Positions 1 to 14,342 of a stretch of 64,000 bases of DNA are shown in pieces. Each line of letters begins with the position of its first letter. Position 1 is the stretch's first letter. Made by a program: the position numbers and the translations under genes. Source of the DNA: Cyanoderma ruficeps (lineage: Eukaryota > Chordata > Aves > Passeriformes > Timaliidae); contig VZDJ01004378.1 in the NCBI GenBank assembly GCA_008694505.1, positions 4,323,014-4,387,013 on the forward strand, in the 5' to 3' direction. Under the pieces are notes generated by a model that had not been told where the DNA came from, did no database searches, and worked only from the letters and a program-made list of their open reading frames with translations.

Positions 1-1973
1 TCCATGGCACCTTCTGTGGATATTGAAGATTGAAGATGATGATGTCAATCATATTGGTTCGGGAAAACAGAAAAATTTGTGGACCTTGGTTTTGGTGGGT
101 GAAGATAGAAGTAGTAAAACAGGAACTCAGCAGACAGGAGGCTGCTGGGAAATACAAAACAATGGCTCAAGAAGAGTATCATAAAAACCTTTCCTGCTGC
201 AGCCCAGCTGCAGAGAGACATGGGAAGGCACAGTTCCTCCAAACTAGAGTGAATGAAGGTGCTTTTGTGTTTGCTTTAGGGGNGGAAAAAAAAAAAAACA
301 ACAAACAACCAAAAAACCCAAACAACCAAAAAAAAAGTAGGGAGTCATTTTTGAAGGACACAGGATGTGTAAGAGAAATATAATTCTTTTGGATTTGGAT
401 GCAACAAGAATAGTGGCATTATTAAGAAAGCCTACAAGAAGAAACATTGTTCCCTTTATTCTCTTTAAAGGTTTATGATGGCATAAGGGTTTCATTAGAT
501 GTCTGAGACATGTGCGGAGGGATGTGACTAAAGAAGGGTCAAGGACAAAGAAAGTTAGGGAGAAATGAAAAATTAAGCTTGGAAGTGAACATTATTATCC
601 TGCAAAACTATGTCAAGAGAAGAGCAATGTCTGAACCCCAGAGTGCTGGTCTGAGAATGGGAAGTATACAATGTAAAAGTGAAGGAAATTGCTGTAGGAC
701 CCGTTAACAGCAACAAAGCAAATTGAATGTGCAGTGTTATAAAAAGGGAATGCAATGGTGACACTTGAAAAAGACCAGGCGAGGTACTCACAGGAGTGTG
801 TGAGCAAAACATAAGCTGCATCCATTGACTCTGACGTTGACCTGTGAAAGTCAAATAAATCTCAGTTGCAGTGATTCAAACAAGGTTTAAATAATCATCA
901 TAGTGGCAGACAAAAAATCTCCCAACTGAATGTTACTCATTTCTTATTTGGTCTTTTGCAGTTCTCTGAAGTACTGAATGAAACAAGATTAAATCTTTTC
1001 TTTCTCTAAGGGTTGCCTCCTCAGGCAGAGGAATGGGCCTGATAGCCTCTAATTATCTTCCATTTTCTTTTCCCCATATTCTCTTCCAAAACTTTGAGAA
1101 TTTGTAGTAATAGCATACACAAAGTAAAAAACTTTCTAGATCAACATGTCCTTTTTAAGCCTTTAAGGTAATATCAGAAAATATTGTTTCAAATGTGTTA
1201 CAATTTAAAAATAAAGTACATAGGTGATTTTTCCATGTGCTTACCTGAACATAGCATTGATGAATAAAACAATTTCACTCAGAATCCTTACATGATGGAA
1301 AAACAAAGAAGAAAGTCGTATCTGCTTGTTCATAGGAAAGATGAATACCAGGGAAACAAAATCTTCTAAAATGATAAAAAAGAGAAGATGCAAATCAAAA
1401 TGTAGATACTTAGAATGTAAATTAACTAGGTAGTCATCTGAGAAATTCTGACACTATGTAGTACAGTATAGTATTCATTATTAGAGTATATACTATATTG
1501 TAATGTAATATACAATAATTTTTTTCCACATTTGGCATATAAATGCAAAGAGGAATATAAATAAAATTACACTATGGGGAAAAGCTCAGGCATTTACATT
1601 TTCTGTGAAATGACAGAACTGAACTACCTGTAGCCAAATTCATATTTCAGTTGATATTTAGAAAAACTCTCAGCTGGTGTCTTACTGAATCAATGAAACG
1701 AATGGAAGTTACTGAGAAATCAGCAGTTAGAGGAAGCTGTAGCACAAAATACAATCTCATAAAAGAATGACCATCAAATTAGAATCTCTAGAGTTTGCAG
1801 AAATCTCATGCAGCCCAAAAACTAAGACCACAAAATCTTTGTCAAGTTGATATGTCCTTAGCCTGCAAGAGGAATAAACCTGTACCGCTGGTATGCTAGA
1901 AATGGCCAGTGTATAGTGAAAGAGTACTCAGACTTGCTGGAGTCCAATTGGGGATGTTTTACTTTTGGCACAG
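1..1973 (+). other. CADPS2: CADPS2 last intron (partial)
   Basis: AT-rich noncoding DNA upstream of the terminal CADPS2 exon, ending in a TTTTGGCACAG acceptor at 1973. I found no second coding exon in it. One ambiguous base (N) lies at 283, next to an A/C-rich low-complexity stretch (285-335). Confidence 0.75.
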
Positions 1974-2144
1974 AAAACCTACCGAGACTTCAGGTTGCAA
2001 GGCGTGATGGAGGGGACACTGAACAGCAAAACCTACGACACGGTGCACAGCCGCCTGACCGTGGAGGAGGCCACAGTGTCAGTCACGGATGCAGGAGGAC
2101 TTCAGGGCATTACAATGAAAGACAGCGATGAGGAGGAAGGATGA
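1974..2144 (+). CDS. CADPS2: CADPS2 terminal coding exon (C-terminal 56 residues)
   Basis: The exon opens in frame after a CAG acceptor and reads [11 protein letters not shown], then [17 protein letters not shown], ending in the acidic tail KDSDEEEG and a TGA stop at 2142-2144. This is the recognisable C-terminus of the CAPS family. CAPS2 is a cytosolic and peripheral membrane protein that primes dense-core vesicles for calcium-triggered exocytosis; the catalogued C2, PH and MUN domains lie upstream, outside the window. CADPS2 rather than CADPS is chosen mainly because FEZF1 and AASS follow, as they do in human 7q31. Exon phase is 0 (171 nt). Codons here are GC-rich against an AT-rich surround, as expected for conserved coding sequence. 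Confidence 0.92.
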   Translation, partial: KTYRDFRLQGVMEGTLNSKTYDTVHSRLTVEEATVSVTDAGGLQGITMKDSDEEEG

Positions 2145-2940
2145 TACTATTTCAAAAAGCATTCAGAGCTGGGGGGTGATGGTCTGAGGGTGGGGTTTAT
2201 CTTTGCCTTGGGGGTTTTTTGGTAACTTGTCCTTGTAATTGCATTTATAGTTTTGCCTTATGATATTGGTCCAGAAATGTAATTTGCTCCATTAAAAAAG
2301 AAAGTAAGATTATCAGAGGAAAAGTGCCAAGGACTTTTTGAGAATAATGGTTGTAGCATATTTTTATGTATAGCTTTGCTTAGGGCTGCAAGAACACTGG
2401 CATGGAGTTTGAGTTCCACTTGTGATTACATTTCTTTCCCTTTTGTTTGCTACCATTCATTCTTGTACCTCCATCTGATATTGATGTCCTGTGCAGAAAC
2501 AAGATGTGTGTCTCACTTAAAACACAACTATACAGGAAGTCATCCTTGGAATGAGTCAATGCCCTAGGTTAAAAAAAAAAAAAAAAAAAGTGTATTTCCA
2601 GGATTACAATCTGTTTACCTTTTTTTGTGCTTAATTTTACATTATTATGTGATGTGCATTAAAAATGTTAATCTTGGTTCTTTGTATATTGAGGCTGGTA
2701 TATAAGCAGAAGAACTTCAAGGACAGTCAAACAAATACAAAGTGCTTAGGAGTGTCGTGTCTATTCATTTTGCAAGTTTAAAGATATCATCCTGTTGGAT
2801 GTCAGTAAGCTTGCCATCTATGTTTGTATTTCTGTGAAAATTTTCAGGCAATAAGAACACATTTTGTCGTGGCCATTTATGTATCTACCCAAGTTTGTAT
2901 AGAGTTCTACAATTAAAAGATGTTTTCAGTATTTCAAGCA
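2145..2940 (+). other. CADPS2: CADPS2 3' UTR (probable)
   Basis: AT-rich DNA after the CADPS2 stop. ATTAAA variant poly(A) signals occur at 2291-2296, 2658-2663 and 2912-2917; no AATAAA was seen. The last one is a plausible end, but the true cleavage site cannot be fixed from sequence alone. An 18-A run lies near 2571-2588. Confidence 0.5.
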
Positions 2941-4815
2941 ATTTGAACCGTTGTATGATTCCTCATGAGAACAAAGTTTTTGAATTATTTCATTTACATA
3001 GTGATTTAATGCAAGTATGTTTCTTTTATACAGCAGATATATATATAGCAAACAAGTACCCAAGGATATAATGCCTTGATAGAGGAAAAAGCAAACAAAA
3101 ACCCCTCAGTAGCAGATGACCAGACAGGGCCCACTGCCTGCTTTTTGATGCCCTCAAGATTAACTAGAATGAATTCAAATTTTCATCAGTCAAAACTCAC
3201 ACAGCTAACAAAAAATACAGCAGCCTTTTTTTTTTTTAATGAGAGCATGAGTAATTCCTGAGTTTATGTACACAAAATCATAAAGAACACAGGTGACACC
3301 CAAAGAAACATAATAGGTTGCTGAGGTCCTTGTTGAACCATAGCATTACACCTAAGGGGCTTTACTAAGGAACTGTTGTGGGATTACGAGGCTGATGTGA
3401 AGTTTCTGTGCAAGAACAGTCTGTAGGACTTCAGGGGTCTATTGCAAGCATGCAGGGCTGCAGGAAATGAGGATGAGAGCTGCAGGGAAAGTGGCTTTCA
3501 GCACACTTGGAAGCTCAGCCAAGCAGGGAAGGGCAAGTTGTACTTCTCCTGGAAGTCTAGGGAGAAATCCTAAGTGGTATTTTTTCCTGTGGCAAACCAG
3601 CCTAATCATCCCATGAACTGAGGTGAATTCAGCTACAAGGAAGAACTGGGAGCTGGTAAGGTAGTCCATTCTGCTCAGCTTTTCACCCCCATCTCTGCTG
3701 GGCTGAAAGAGGCACAGAGAGCCCAAGCAGTATTTTCCTCTATTACGAGGCTGCTAGATGGATTTGCTGATATAGGTTTTGATAGCAGTAAAATAATTGC
3801 ATATTCTTTCCTGTCATTTGTCCTAGTTATGCTGGTATGTGGAAGCTGACCATGCTTAAAGGGCCATTTGGGACTCTGGCTGAGACCCAGACTTGGCAGA
3901 TGATAACCTGCCTCAGCCCCAGTCTGGCTGTAGCAGACAGCAAGGTGCAGAAGAAGCCCGACTGTCCAGTGTAACACCCATCTCCTAAACCTAATGAAGC
4001 AGACAGATCAGGCTCAGTCAGGCACAGAGGGAGTTTTGTCTCTGCAAAAGTCTCCCTGCTTCCCATCTCCCCATGCTGACATTCCTTAGACCCTGCAGAG
4101 GTGGCTGTGAAGAAGCCAGGTGTAAAGAGGTGAAGGACCTCCACCAGTGACCTTCACCAGGACCTCGTACAGTGCTTGCCAAGGCCTCCTAGTGCAGAGT
4201 TGTTCCAGGTCTGTGCAGGGCTTTCACCAGAAGGCAATAGATTTTTAAAGTTCCAAGGTAACACAAGAGTAGGAAGTAATATCCAAATTGAACACTATCG
4301 CTAGCAAGCCACTAACAGAGTAGGGAACTGACTATGACTTTTTATGGCTTGAAGTAGGCCTGAGTAACTCAAATTTCACGAAGCATTATACATGTACACC
4401 CCATATGTCAAGCACTTTGCTGTGCAATTTCTTCTGCATGCAGTACTTGCAAGAGATATTTGTCAGTAAGATAGATATGAGTAAGGACATGCTAAACAAA
4501 CAAACAAAAACCCAAAACAAACATTATGAGAATAAAGAAAAAAAATAAAAGACAAACATTATGTAACCATGAAGAAGTTTCAAGATGTTTGGAAAAGGGA
4601 AATTAACTCATACACAAAGCAAAAGGTATATAGGATAAGTTGTTGTTAAAGATGCAGCCAGCAGACATCAATGGAAGACAGGTACAGAAAAGACGGTGCT
4701 TCAAATTTAACTTGTCCTTTATTTTAAATAAGTCCTTTAATTTCTTCCAAGTGCAAATAGTATTTTTAGTACCCAGATTTGTGAAATCGTGAACCAACAT
4801 GAAGTTTGAGAAGGC
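2941..4815. other. Intergenic AT-rich DNA, no gene seen
   Basis: No coding exon, RNA gene or clear repeat recognised. It includes a short A-rich patch (4495-4560) in which the 12-mer ACAAACATTATG occurs twice, at 4517 and 4552. Confidence 0.6.
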
Positions 4816-6560
4816 CAGTGGGTGGGTACCTGCGTGACAGCTCCGGCGTTAGGCACCGTCGCCTCTAGCCGCCAGGGCAGTGCCCTGTGGGGGAGGGCGC
4901 AGGCGCCGCCTCTACATCTTAACTTAGAGATGTTTAAGCGAAGCTGTGAGCCCGTCCCGAGTGGACAGCATCACCGCTCGCTGGACGCTTTCTAGCGAGG
5001 CAGCCGGCGGCCCGCCCGCCGCGCTCTCCCGGGGATGTGGGGGCTCTGCGGGGACCTCCGCTCTTCCTAAGCAGGCGCAGAGTGCAGGGAGCCCTCAGGA
5101 AAGGGGCAGGAGCGATCTCGTTTAATTCATCCCCCCTGAGTCTTAGTGGTATAAACGGGGCTTTAGAAGTCGGATCAGAAGCCACGACCTGGTGCGCGCC
5201 GCCGCTGCGTGCGATGCTCGGGGCCGGGACAGGAAAGCGATGCTCGCCGGTCTCCCGCCGCCGGGCAAAGGGTCCCTGGAGCCAAGAGCTCGCTGGCCTC
5301 CGCTGTCGCTTACCCCGGGCAAGGAGGCGATAGGCGAGGCAAGGCAGTGGACCACCGCGGCGGCAGGTCGACGTTGGGACACTGAGTCTCCCACCTCCAG
5401 ACGAGCAAAGCCGCCGGTTCCGGCCGCGCCCTTTAAGCCCGCACCGGCGGGTCCGGCCGCCGAGACTGGTGCTTGTACAGCGGCCCCTCCCTTTAAACCC
5501 GACCCCGGGCGGAGGGCAGCCCCCGGCACAGGAACCGGTGCAGCTTTGGAGGAACAGCCAGACTTAGAGGGCGAGTGGCTCCCGGGGCACTGGTGCCCAT
5601 CGATGGCGCTGAGCGGAGCGGCCTCCCTCCCTCCTTGGCCCTGTGGACACGGCACCCACAACAATGCTTCGTGGGCCCCCCGGGCATCTCGGGTCGGGTG
5701 CCGGATGTTTCCAAGTTTTAGGAAGCTCCTCCTGAGACCCATCAGACTTCTGGCGCAGAGGGCGGGCGGGGGCACCGGTGTCAACTTTGGAGTGGGCAGC
5801 AAGTGCGGCTCCATGAGGGACACTGCGATGGGCACGGGGGGCCGGGGAGGGAGTGTAAGGCTGTGAGGCGGGTTCCTGCACAGAGAATGACCCTTAGGCA
5901 CCTACCGAAGAGGGTTGAATCAGATGTTTGCCTGTCAGCAAAGGAGTGCGGAGCAGACGGCGGGAGCCGCACGGCAGCGGCGGGGCAGTCGGGGAGCGGA
6001 GGGGAGGGGGGTTTCTTCCGTGCGAAAGGGACGGAACCCGGGACGCCCGGGAAACCCGCAGAGACACCACGGCCGGCCTCCCTCCGGCACGGGCGGGCTT
6101 TGTTTTAACAGGGACTGGGGGGTGAGGGCGGGGAGTGCAGCTCAACAAACAAAAAAAACCCCAATCACACACACAGAGAAAGTTTGTTTTCGGCCTTAGC
6201 AGGCGTACTTTCGTGTCGCGCTCCCCTCCTCCTCCTCCCCCCTCAGTTCCGAGGGTGGTTCAGTTGTTCCCTGTGTCTGTTCTCGGGTAGGGGCGCCGAG
6301 CGAGCAGCGGAGAAGGTGGGGAATCCTCCCCGGGCTCCGTCCAGCAGCGCACGACAGGGCGCGACTCCTGCTTTCGTTCTTATTTCCACGTTTTTCACGT
6401 AGTTTCTCCCCCTCTCTCAGCAGCGGCACATCGAAAAGGGTCCCGCCGTAAATGAGCGGGGTTTTGTTCCCCTTCGTGTCCGGCGGGCACCTTCCTGTCG
6501 CCATGGAGAGCCCGGCGTGCCCCGGTGCCGGGAGTACAGCGCACAGGCGCCCACACAGCG
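4816..6560. promoter_or_regulatory. CpG-rich block 1, about 7 kb upstream of FEZF1
   Basis: GC content and CpG density rise abruptly at about 4815 and fall at about 6560. Long open frames exist on both strands at once (for example 5143-5901 minus and 5192-5866 plus), as stop-poor GC-rich DNA produces; none resembles a known protein. A perfect 7-bp inverted repeat (CAGGGCA, G, TGCCCTG) lies near 4873-4887, and CCCTTTAAG/ACCC occurs twice near 5430 and 5490. It is most likely regulatory DNA or the promoter of an unannotated, possibly antisense, transcript. Confidence 0.55.
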
Positions 6561-7360
6561 ACCGGCTCCTCACTTTGCTCCAGGTTACCTCCCAATACAC
6601 CGACAGAAAATGGAAACAAAAAAATAAGTTAATTGCTCCTGATCCTATTCAAGAATCTTAAAAATAAATAGCTTCCCCCAGCCAAAGAGCGCAAGGCGTT
6701 CATTTAGCAGTAACGGGGCTAAACATTTGTTGAACTGGGAAAGGAACAAATGAGAAAGTGTCATTCATGGCTCCAGCTGCCGCTGGCCTCTCCCAGCCAC
6801 TTCCACCAAGGGCCCTTTGGAGTTGATGACACCGCTGGGTCCCCTCACAGGCGGACTGATTAGATTAGACGTGATAGCTGCAGTCCACGTTCGGAGCTGG
6901 CACACTTAGCCAAATCGCTCGCATGAATTACGGGAGGGCCGGAAGAGCTGCTTTAGAGGGTCACTTGTAATTTTGTTTATATGTGATTAAAGGCTTTGTA
7001 CATGAAAAGAACTAATTTGCACCAGTTTGGTTTTCGATTTAGAGGAGTCTGTACGAAATGTACTGTACTGCCAAACTTTGTTTTACCTCCGGGAGCACTT
7101 GTATTTTGCGGGTCAGTGTTAAATGTTTTTCTTTTGTGATGGATTCGGTTACAAATAGCAATACTTTATTCTTTTGCTTGCGGTGGAACTGCTATAGGAC
7201 GCCAACACGCCCTCGCGTATGGAAAGACTACACATAGTCTCCGAAGGTATATACACACAGTCATGCACATATTTATATTATTTTCTTTCACCGGAGAAAT
7301 TATCAGTGGCGAAAACGCCGAAGTGTTACAGTTTAAAAGCTGGGAAAGGCCAAGAGCCTT
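6561..7360. other. Non-coding stretch between CpG blocks
   Basis: Balanced-composition DNA with no coding potential. 6820-7160 contains homeodomain-type cores (TGATTAGATTAGA near 6857, GTAATTTTG, CTAATTTGC) and has the look of a conserved regulatory element, but conservation cannot be tested here. Confidence 0.35.
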
Positions 7361-8135
7361 TGCCCACGCTCCAGACACCGCAGAGCTCGAGGGTGCTCCG
7401 AGGTGTATTCGGGCTCTGCGGCAGAGCAGAATGGGAGCCGGGGCCGGGTAGCCAGGCAGCCGCGCCCGCCACCCCAGCAGCTGGGCGGGCGGCAGTAGAA
7501 GCAGAGTCCCACCGAAAAGGATGGGCGATCGGGATCCCCCCCAGCGCCGTCTGATAAAAACTGTGACAGCGGCTGGTCCACTTCCCCCCGTTTATATTTT
7601 TACTTCCCTTCAAAAGACAGCAAACAACGAGTTCTGGGTAGGAATGAACAGCGAGCCCTCCAGCACCGCAGCAGCCAGGGGCTAGTTCCGAATAGTAACA
7701 AGTCAGGGCCAAGGCGTTCCGCCGCGGCGGGGTCGGCGGGCGGGCGGGCGGCGTTGCGGCTGAGGGGAGCACGGCGCTCCCGGAGCGAATCGGGGTAAAT
7801 CACCTCTTCACAAATCCGGCGGCTCGGGAGGGAACGTCTTGGACTGATGGGTAGCGAGAGTAAACCCAAACTTTAGCAGCGAATCCCGGCAGTGTCACTA
7901 TTAATGATGACTATTACAACAGTAGTAATAGTAATCAGGGTCCGTCCAGCCGCCGTCGAGTCCGCCGATGCCGTGGCCAGAAGGGTGTTTTGAAACCTCC
8001 CTGGTTCCCTCCACGCCCGGGTTGCCCAGAGATGTCCCGGAGCCAGGAGGGATGTTGCCATCCCCGCCCTCACCCCGGTCGTGGGGAGCCGGCTCCGGGC
8101 GCACGGAGGGAGCCGTCCTCTCGGGCAGGATGGTT
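7361..8135. promoter_or_regulatory. CpG-rich block 2
   Basis: CpG-dense DNA with long overlapping frames on both strands and no recognisable protein. Interpreted as regulatory DNA upstream of FEZF1. Confidence 0.45.
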
Positions 8136-9360
8136 GCGGTAAAACACTCCCAGGAAAATATTAATACGAGCAACAGAAGGTTAGCGGAGTTATTATCCTT
8201 TTCAATTCCTTTTTTACTTAAAAACGCAATGGCATTATTCATTTTATTAAGGAGGAAGAAATTAAAGATTAGGCTCTAAGGCGGTATTTTACCTCCCTCT
8301 AATCGCCTCTGGGATCGGATTGGAGTAATCCTGACGACGAGATGAATTCGCCGGTGACTCGGATTTTGAGTGCATGTAGAGATACATTGTGATAATAATG
8401 CAAGTGAGCAATATCAAGAACATACCTTAGGAACGAATGAAACACAAAGCCGATTACGGGGAAAAAGAGAACAGCAGTTTTCCGGGCAGAGCACGAAATC
8501 AACTCCAGGCAAAACTTTTGCCCTTAATTTCTGCGACGGTTTGTAACTGTGGGAGGGGGGAGGGCCTGCTCCTTCTCCCGCCGACCCCTTCTACTGGGAC
8601 TCGGTACGTGCTGCCAGCCTTGAGGGAGCCCGGGCCCGCCGTGCCCTCCCAGTAGAAACCGGCCGAGAGGTTCCTTATTGCCACTTTCAAAGGCTGTAAA
8701 CCTCTCTGTCTCGGGAAAAACAACCCTGTACCGGCACGACTGCAGGATATTTAAGGTTCGGCAGATACGTAAAACTTAAAAAAAAAGATGCGGTCCGAGA
8801 GAAAGGCAAAGCTCAGGACAGGACTAAAAGGATATGTCGAGGTTAATTTTAGTAACTCTATCTATATTTCGGACAACACCAGCACCTAGCAAGGCTCCAT
8901 CTCTGAGACAGAAGAGGATGACGACCCCCCCGCCCCACTGAAAATTTTTGCTTTTAGATCGCTACGGAAAATTAGGCATTTACATAAGTTATCGTGAGAG
9001 GTACCGAAAGCAAGGGAGGTATATCTGAAAGGAAGTAACGAATAATAAAGCTATCGCTTCTTCAAAAGTGTATCTCAATATTGAGGAGACCAGTATAATT
9101 GCAACGGCAGGGCTGTAATTGCTGCTTTGGGATATTTACCCTGCTCAAATGACACTACATATTTTACTTTCAAACACATGTCAAGAAGCCAATCCCAAAA
9201 AGACCAGTTAAGAACAAGCTGTTAACATATTAAGTATATGAGATTTGAAGCCTCTAAAACCCACTCAACAATAATTCCCTTCTTCAGCACCAATCAAGAG
9301 GAAATTTGCCTAGATTGAATTAAATGTAAATTGCTCTGAAGGAGGAAATTCTCCTCTGGT
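8136..9360. other. AT-richer non-coding DNA between CpG blocks
   Basis: No coding exon seen. 8140-8300 and 8960-9340 are rich in TAAT/ATTA cores and lack simple repeats, which would fit enhancer-type sequence near a developmental regulator. This is inference only. Confidence 0.35.
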
Positions 9361-10650
9361 GGACTCAAAGTAGGAGAGAGAGGCACCGACACTCCGGAGC
9401 AGCGGGCAGCCCGAGACAGCTGCCCCTAATGGGGCTGGCGGGGGCCCGGCTGCGTCCCCCCGCGAGTCTACGATCCCTCCCTTCCTCCAGGTAAGAGGCG
9501 GGCGGCTGCAGCAACCCGATCCGGGGCAGCAATCGGGGTCGTGACGCCCCGACCCATCTGCCGTGGGGAATTGCGGGGGAGAAGCAGGTGAGCGGTACAG
9601 CCACGGTCAGCGGCCCCCCACCCAGCCCAGGGGATAACAGGGAGCAGGGCCGGAGCGAGGCACCGCAGCCTGAGTTGCCGCACAGCCCAGCACGGCCCAG
9701 CGCGGATCCCGTCCTTCCTCCGCCCCACGCTTGCCCTCACGGCTGTGTTCATCACGACACGTCCCGAAGCCAGCCCCGGCTCCTGTCGCCCGCCTGGCTC
9801 CGGGACACCGGAGGGGCAGGGCGGACACGAGGGTCGCAGGGTGTGCAGACAGTGGTGCCCGGGCCACTGCCGGTCGTTCGACGTCCGTCCTGGGGACCGC
9901 AGGACACTCTTTTCCTCCGTGCCCCCCATCTCCCCGTTGCTCGCATGGAGCTCCCTGCCGCGGAGGTACCGTCGTGGAACAGCCGCTGCCTTGCTCTCCT
10001 CAAAAGGAGCTGCGGTGGCTTGAGGCCGCATCGGCCAGGTCACAGTGCCGGGGGCAAGGATGCCTCCCTCCATTCCTCCTTCCGTCTCCCCATCTCTCCC
10101 TCCCTTTCTCCCTGGGCCCTCAGTCCTTTCTCCTGCTCTCACTTCCTCGCAAGACGGTTGTCCTGGGCCGGCGGCTTCGAGGGGGAGACACTCTTTTGCC
10201 TGATCCTGGGCTGGTACCCGAGCAGTGGGGGTCGGGCCTCCCCGCCTTGCTGGAGGCTTCTCTCCATTAGCAAACCCGAGACCTCCTGCCTCTCTCCCTC
10301 TGCCTCGGAGAAGGGCAGTGCTGGACCTCTGGAATGGAAGCTGCTGCGTGGGTCCCTCCACTGAGGGACGCGGCCTGGCCGCTCGCTCCCGGGGGTGGCA
10401 GGGACCGAGGGACCCTCGGCTTCTCCTGGGTATAATTTCAGTAGCGGCCTCTCAGTCACAGGTCGAGTGAACCCCAGGCCGACGGGAGGAACGGGACCTT
10501 GTCCTGAGCCCGAGCTGTGGGATGGTGGGGTGGGCGGGTACGCAGAAAGTTCTGTGACCGCTGCTGCCCCTCTCATCTCCCCGACCACCCCGCTTCGCTG
10601 TAAGGAGGAACACCCGCTGGCGCTGCCCGCCCCGAACTGGGCCGTCAAGC
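9361..10650. promoter_or_regulatory. CpG-rich block 3, about 2 kb upstream of FEZF1
   Basis: CpG-dense DNA. The two longest open frames here (9588-10364 plus, 9468-10361 minus) lie opposite each other, are compositionally biased and match no family I recognise, so I treat them as chance frames. In human a noncoding RNA (FEZF1-AS1) runs away from FEZF1 on the other strand; this block is a reasonable place for an equivalent promoter, but no transcript evidence is available. Confidence 0.45.
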
Positions 10651-11380
10651 TTCTATTAATACACGGTGATTGCATCTGTTTAGGTGCATATATACCTATA
10701 AACAGCGTATATTTCTTCATGTATCTATGCCAACCCTCAGTTTTCGGTACTTGTGTTGTGCGTGTACTCTATAAGGACACAGAAGCTGTACTTAGTGTAT
10801 ATGCAGGCTACATATGTATATATATACAAAAATATATAAATAATGCTTCAGATTTAAAAGGCACTCCTTCCTACCTCCTTTCTCTTCTCTTCCCCTGCCC
10901 CAGGTTTTGAATCATCCTTTTGCTCCCAAGCACTCGTTCCATTTGGCCCGTGAGGTTCCTGCATCCCCACGCGCTGGTCTCGCCGGCTGCTAGTTGCAAG
11001 TCCCACGCTTATTTGTCTACTGTGTTTTCCAAAAGCTCACCGCCACCTGACCTTGTTCTTTAAAGCAGTGAGCAGTCCCAGGAGCAGTCCCAGGAGCAGA
11101 GCAGCCATTTCCCTCCCTCTCTCAGACACACACACGTAGGCACGCACAAAGAGAGCTCGGGCTGGAAAGTGGCAAGGAAACAAACAGCTTCCCCTCCAGC
11201 CGCTTCTTCTGCAGCACCTTGTTTGACAAACACCCTGGCGCTTGCCCTTGAATTGCGTTTCACATCCCTATTTAGCACTTGGACAATGATTTTAGATGAT
11301 GTCATTTAAAGCCAAACAAGAAAATTGATCTCGGATTTGCTTGGCCTCTAAAGCCTGGTTAAGCAGATTGCAAATAATAA
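10651..11380. other. Non-coding DNA just upstream of the FEZF1 promoter region
   Basis: No coding signal. Contains a TA/AT-rich patch (10815-10845), a 12-bp exact tandem repeat AGCAGTCCCAGG at 11071-11082 and 11083-11094, and a short CA run near 11128. The CRE-like octamer TGATGTCA lies near 11297. Confidence 0.4.
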
Positions 11381-11780
11381 TAATAAAAAGAGAGAGGGAG
11401 GGAGGCAGAGGGGAGAGAGGCGAGAAGGATGGAGGGCCACCTCCTTCCCTGGGCGGGGGAGGCGCGGGCGCCAATGAAAAGTAGTCGCTTGCTGGGGGGG
11501 AAAAACTTTTCCTGTTGACTGTTGGAAGCGAATTGAGCAATTATCTAGTTTACCTTCTCCTCTTGGAAGTTAACGATTGGCGAGATCTTGGCTGCGTTAT
11601 TGACACAACACTTTCTATTGATAGAAATAAGTAGCGATTGTCCCGAGTCATTGGTGCGCCAAAGTAAACTGTGATGGGCTGGCATGAGTCCACTGGACTG
11701 AGAAGGCTGGTTCCGCCGGCGGAGGCTGTGGTGATGGTGGCGGCGGAGATGCTGGTCTCCTTCCTCGCAGATCAGTAACA
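11381..11780 (+). promoter_or_regulatory. FEZF1: Probable FEZF1 promoter and 5' UTR region with three CCAAT boxes
   Basis: Three NF-Y-type boxes lie within 185 bp: CCAAT at 11471-11475 and its reverse, ATTGG, at 11576-11580 and 11650-11654. No TATA box is placed sensibly upstream of the ATG. The segment starts with a GA-rich tract and a GC box-like GGGCGGGG near 11451. The transcription start cannot be set from sequence. Confidence 0.45.
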
Positions 11781-11782
11781 AG

Positions 11783-11830
11783 AAAAGGGGCAGAGAAAGT
11801 GAAAGAGAGAGAGAGGGGAGAGAAAAGGAG

Positions 11831-11857
<27 letters not shown>
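11783..11857 (+). repeat. Polypurine/poly(A) tract in the FEZF1 5' leader
   Basis: About 75 bases of nearly pure purine: GA repeats followed by 27 consecutive A (11831-11857), ending 50 bp before the FEZF1 start codon. Confidence 0.85.
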
Positions 11858-11861
<4 letters not shown>

Positions 11862-11894
11862 CGTCTACCAAAGCGGCTCAAACCGGGAGAACAA

Positions 11895-11907
11895 ATGCAA
11901 TTCATCC

Positions 11908-11918
<11 letters not shown>
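11895..11918 (+). other. Overlapping 7-codon uORF at the FEZF1 start
   Basis: An ATG at 11895 opens a 7-codon frame (MQFIHGQ) that stops at TAG 11916-11918, overlapping the FEZF1 ATG (11908) in another frame. The base at -3 is a C, so initiation is probably weak. It matters only if the transcript includes this ATG. Confidence 0.5.

Positions 11919-14342
<2,424 letters not shown>

Noticed and set aside
3439..4144. Three overlapping minus-strand frames of 95-105 codons
   Set aside because: Overlapping frames of ordinary length with no recognisable motif.
5143..5901. 252-codon open frame on the minus strand, with a 224-codon frame opposite
   Set aside because: Both strands are open across the same CpG-rich DNA, composition is Ala/Pro/Arg/Gly biased, and neither resembles a known protein.
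9468..10364. 297-codon minus and 258-codon plus frames
   Set aside because: Mirror frames in a CpG island with low-complexity translations and no splice or family evidence.
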